Of a stretch of DNA of 32,688 nucleotides, positions 31,449 through 32,688 are shown in pieces; positions within the stretch are counted from its first letter, which is position 1; each line of letters starts with the position of its first letter. A program made the position numbers and the translations under genes. The stretch comes from Micromonospora endophytica (GTDB lineage Bacteria > Actinomycetota > Actinomycetes > Mycobacteriales > Micromonosporaceae), in NCBI RefSeq assembly GCF_003236305.1, contig NZ_POTX01000040.1, forward strand, positions 1-32,688, written 5' to 3'. The notes below the pieces were generated by a model. The model searched no databases. It was not told where the DNA came from and was given only the letters and a program-made list of their open reading frames with translations.

Positions 31449-31979
31449 GTGAGTGAACTGAAGCAGAAGGTGACGCGGCTGCGCCAGGCGTACGCCCCGC
31501 ACGAACATCGCCCGCTCGGCGGCTACCTGGCCGCCATGGGCACCTACGCCGGGGTGACGGGCGCCATCGCCACCCTGGTCAAGGTGACCGGGCGGACCGT
31601 GCCGGAACGGCCCAGCACCGCAGACGTGGTGCTGCTCTCCATCGCCACCCACAAGCTCAGCCGGTTGCTGTCCAAGGATGCGATCACCAGCCCGCTGCGC
31701 GCCCCCTTCACCCGGTACGACAGGCCGATCGGCAGCGGCGAGGTGATGGAGCAGGTCCGCGACTCGGGCAGTTCCACCCGACACGCCATCGGCGAGTTGC
31801 TCAGCTGCCCGTTCTGTCTGGCGGTCTGGGTGGCCACCGGATTCACCGGCGGTCTGGTGCTCGCGCCGCGACTGACCCGCCTGGTCGCCACCGCGCTGAC
31901 CGCCGTGGCCGCCTCGGACTTCCTGCAGATGGCGTACGCGACGGCCCAGCAGCGCGCCGAGGGACACCACGACGACTGA
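31449..31979 (+). CDS. DUF1360 membrane protein
   Basis: A 176-residue protein of the DUF1360 family. Typical parts are LGGYLAAMGTYAGVTGAIAT, ADVVLLSIATHKLSRLLSKD, ITSPLRAPFTRY and the Cys motif ELLSCPFCLAVWVATGF, followed by a hydrophobic segment. Two or three membrane helices are likely. The CPFC pair is the family hallmark and may bind a metal or form a disulfide; function is unknown. GTG 31449 has AAGGAGG upstream. It is 42 bases after the START-like gene and probably in the same transcript. A perfect hairpin follows. Confidence 0.9.
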   Translation: MSELKQKVTRLRQAYAPHEHRPLGGYLAAMGTYAGVTGAIATLVKVTGRTVPERPSTADVVLLSIATHKLSRLLSKDAITSPLRAPFTRYDRPIGSGEVMEQVRDSGSSTRHAIGELLSCPFCLAVWVATGFTGGLVLAPRLTRLVATALTAVAASDFLQMAYATAQQRAEGHHDD

Positions 31980-32000
31980 GACGACTGACCCGGGAGTCGA

Positions 32001-32039
32001 CGATGCCGCCGGTGGGAGGGTTTCCCACCGGCGGCATCG
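32001..32039. terminator. 17-bp perfect hairpin terminator
   Basis: Arms 32001-32017 and 32023-32039 are exact complements around GGGTT, 21 bases after the DUF1360 stop. There is no T run. It probably ends the DUF6158-START-DUF1360 transcript and could also serve the convergent small gene at 32105-32302. Confidence 0.8.
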
Positions 32040-32104
32040 GCTGTCCGTCTCGGCGTGCGGGGCCCAGTTGCGCCCGCCTCGGCGTTCTGGCCGGTTCGGC
32101 CCGC

Positions 32105-32302
32105 TCAGCGTTGCATTCCGGACCAGCCGCGCGGCGACTCAGGCTCGCGTTCCTCCTCGTCCGCGCCGGTGATGATGTCGCGGTCGACGGCGGTGCGTTC
32201 GTGTTCGTTGGCGAAGTCCGGTTCGGGGAGGGTGTCCGTGCCCTCCGGTGGCTGGCCGAGTGCGGGCACTCGCTCGTGCTGCTCTTCGTCGGGTCGCGAC
32301 AT
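32105..32302 (-). CDS. Small acidic protein of unknown function
   Basis: A 65-residue, very hydrophilic protein rich in Glu, Asp, Pro and Arg (TDTLPEPDFANEHERTAVDR, ITGADEEEREPESPRG). It has no hydrophobic core and is likely disordered. I recognise no family. ATG 32302 is preceded by AGGAGAGGAA at good spacing, the best support that it is real. It lies 32 bases after the DUF2795-like gene on the same strand, so the two may be co-transcribed. Confidence 0.6.
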   Translation of the reverse strand: MSRPDEEQHERVPALGQPPEGTDTLPEPDFANEHERTAVDRDIITGADEEEREPESPRGWSGMQR

Positions 32303-32334
32303 CGCGTTCCTCTCCTCGGCGCTGCGGGGGTGGG

Positions 32335-32685
32335 TCAGCCCGCCGAGCCGCCCAGCAGGTCGGCCAGTTCGTCGACCGCGTACTCGCCCTGCGGTAGCGC
32401 GTTGAGCCGGGAGAGCAGTTGCGCGGGCAGTTCCGCGGCGACCGCCCGGCGGTAGATGTCGACCTGACTGATCCGCTCCTGTCCGTGGTAGAGCTCATCG
32501 AGCAGCTCGTCCAGCGGCCGGGTGTTGACCTCGTCGATCAGCACCTCGTCGGGTACGGCGGCGGCGGTGCCGGGCAGGTCGGTGGTGGGCTCGTCGAGCG
32601 CGGCGGTGTCGACCACGGGAACGTCGGCCAGGATGGCGTCCGGCAGCCGCGCTTCGGTCGTCGGTGCCGGGGTTGCCCCGGTCAC
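32335..32685 (-). CDS. DUF2795-like protein (start at window edge)
   Basis: A 116-residue protein if GTG 32685 is the start; only three bases lie beyond it, so the true start may be outside the window. The N-terminal half is acidic and low in complexity. The C-terminal half has SQVDIYRRAVAAELPAQLLS and LNALPQGEYAVDELADLLGG, which matches the helix-LP-x-x-x-Y-helix pattern of DUF2795. Function is unknown; relatives are small helical proteins. Confidence 0.7.
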   Translation of the reverse strand: MTGATPAPTTEARLPDAILADVPVVDTAALDEPTTDLPGTAAAVPDEVLIDEVNTRPLDELLDELYHGQERISQVDIYRRAVAAELPAQLLSRLNALPQGEYAVDELADLLGGSAG

Positions 32686-32688
32686 AGG

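Noticed and set aside
1..32688. Prophage, insertion sequence, CRISPR array, tRNA or biosynthetic gene cluster
   Set aside because: No transposase, integrase, phage structural gene, direct-repeat array, cloverleaf-like sequence or PKS/NRPS domain could be seen.

Overview
The window looks like chromosomal DNA of a filamentous actinobacterium, most probably a Micromonosporaceae (Micromonospora-like). The pointers are very high GC with few AT-rich intergenic islands, many GTG starts, a four-gene conservon, SpoIIE-type phosphatases, an HrdD-like sigma factor, several actinobacterial DUF families, and a dispersed 57-bp GGGGCCCC-rich repeat that I associate with this family from memory. I see no tRNA, rRNA, CRISPR, insertion sequence or prophage. 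The gene content is mostly core or semi-core metabolism and regulation.

Layout. 1-1599: end of a conservon (partial CvnA kinase, CvnB roadblock, CvnC DUF742, CvnD GTPase) with overlapping genes. 1671-6316: a beta-propeller lactonase, a solute-binding/VWA fusion protein and a polyprenyl sugar-phosphate transferase, the last two separated by a near-perfect intrinsic terminator. 6399-9928: two SpoIIE-type phosphatases on the minus strand around a plus-strand MarR regulator. 10070-14067: a xylose module, with a ROK repressor divergent from xylA-xylB and a textbook -35/-10 promoter overlapped by an operator-like palindrome. 14207-15649: an MFS transporter. 15760-21985: an alpha-glucoside module on the minus strand (binding lipoprotein, two permeases, LacI regulator, GH13 glucosidase). 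It has two LacI-type operators 80 bp apart upstream, a stem-loop after the binding-protein gene and no ATPase gene. 22249-24711: TspO, then an overlapping minus-strand operon of nucleotidyltransferase, BON-like protein, metallophosphoesterase and a 47-residue GPGG membrane protein. 24869-26307: a thymidylate-kinase-like gene and an SDR gene whose 3' ends overlap. 26722-28767: an RpoD-family sigma factor with a SigR-type promoter match, convergent with an NlpC/P60 peptidoglycan hydrolase. 29224-32685: small membrane, DUF and START-like genes.

The most unusual observation is a 57-bp repeat present three times (8195-8251, 15626-15682, 15709-15765). Each copy sits at a gene's 3' end, in the same orientation and reading frame relative to that gene, so it supplies the last residues and stop codon of three unrelated proteins. 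Other points of interest are a probable CTG start for the GH13 gene, a phosphatase with Asn in place of an expected metal-binding Asp, and several genes whose -10-like hexamer lies so close to the start codon that leaderless transcription is likely.
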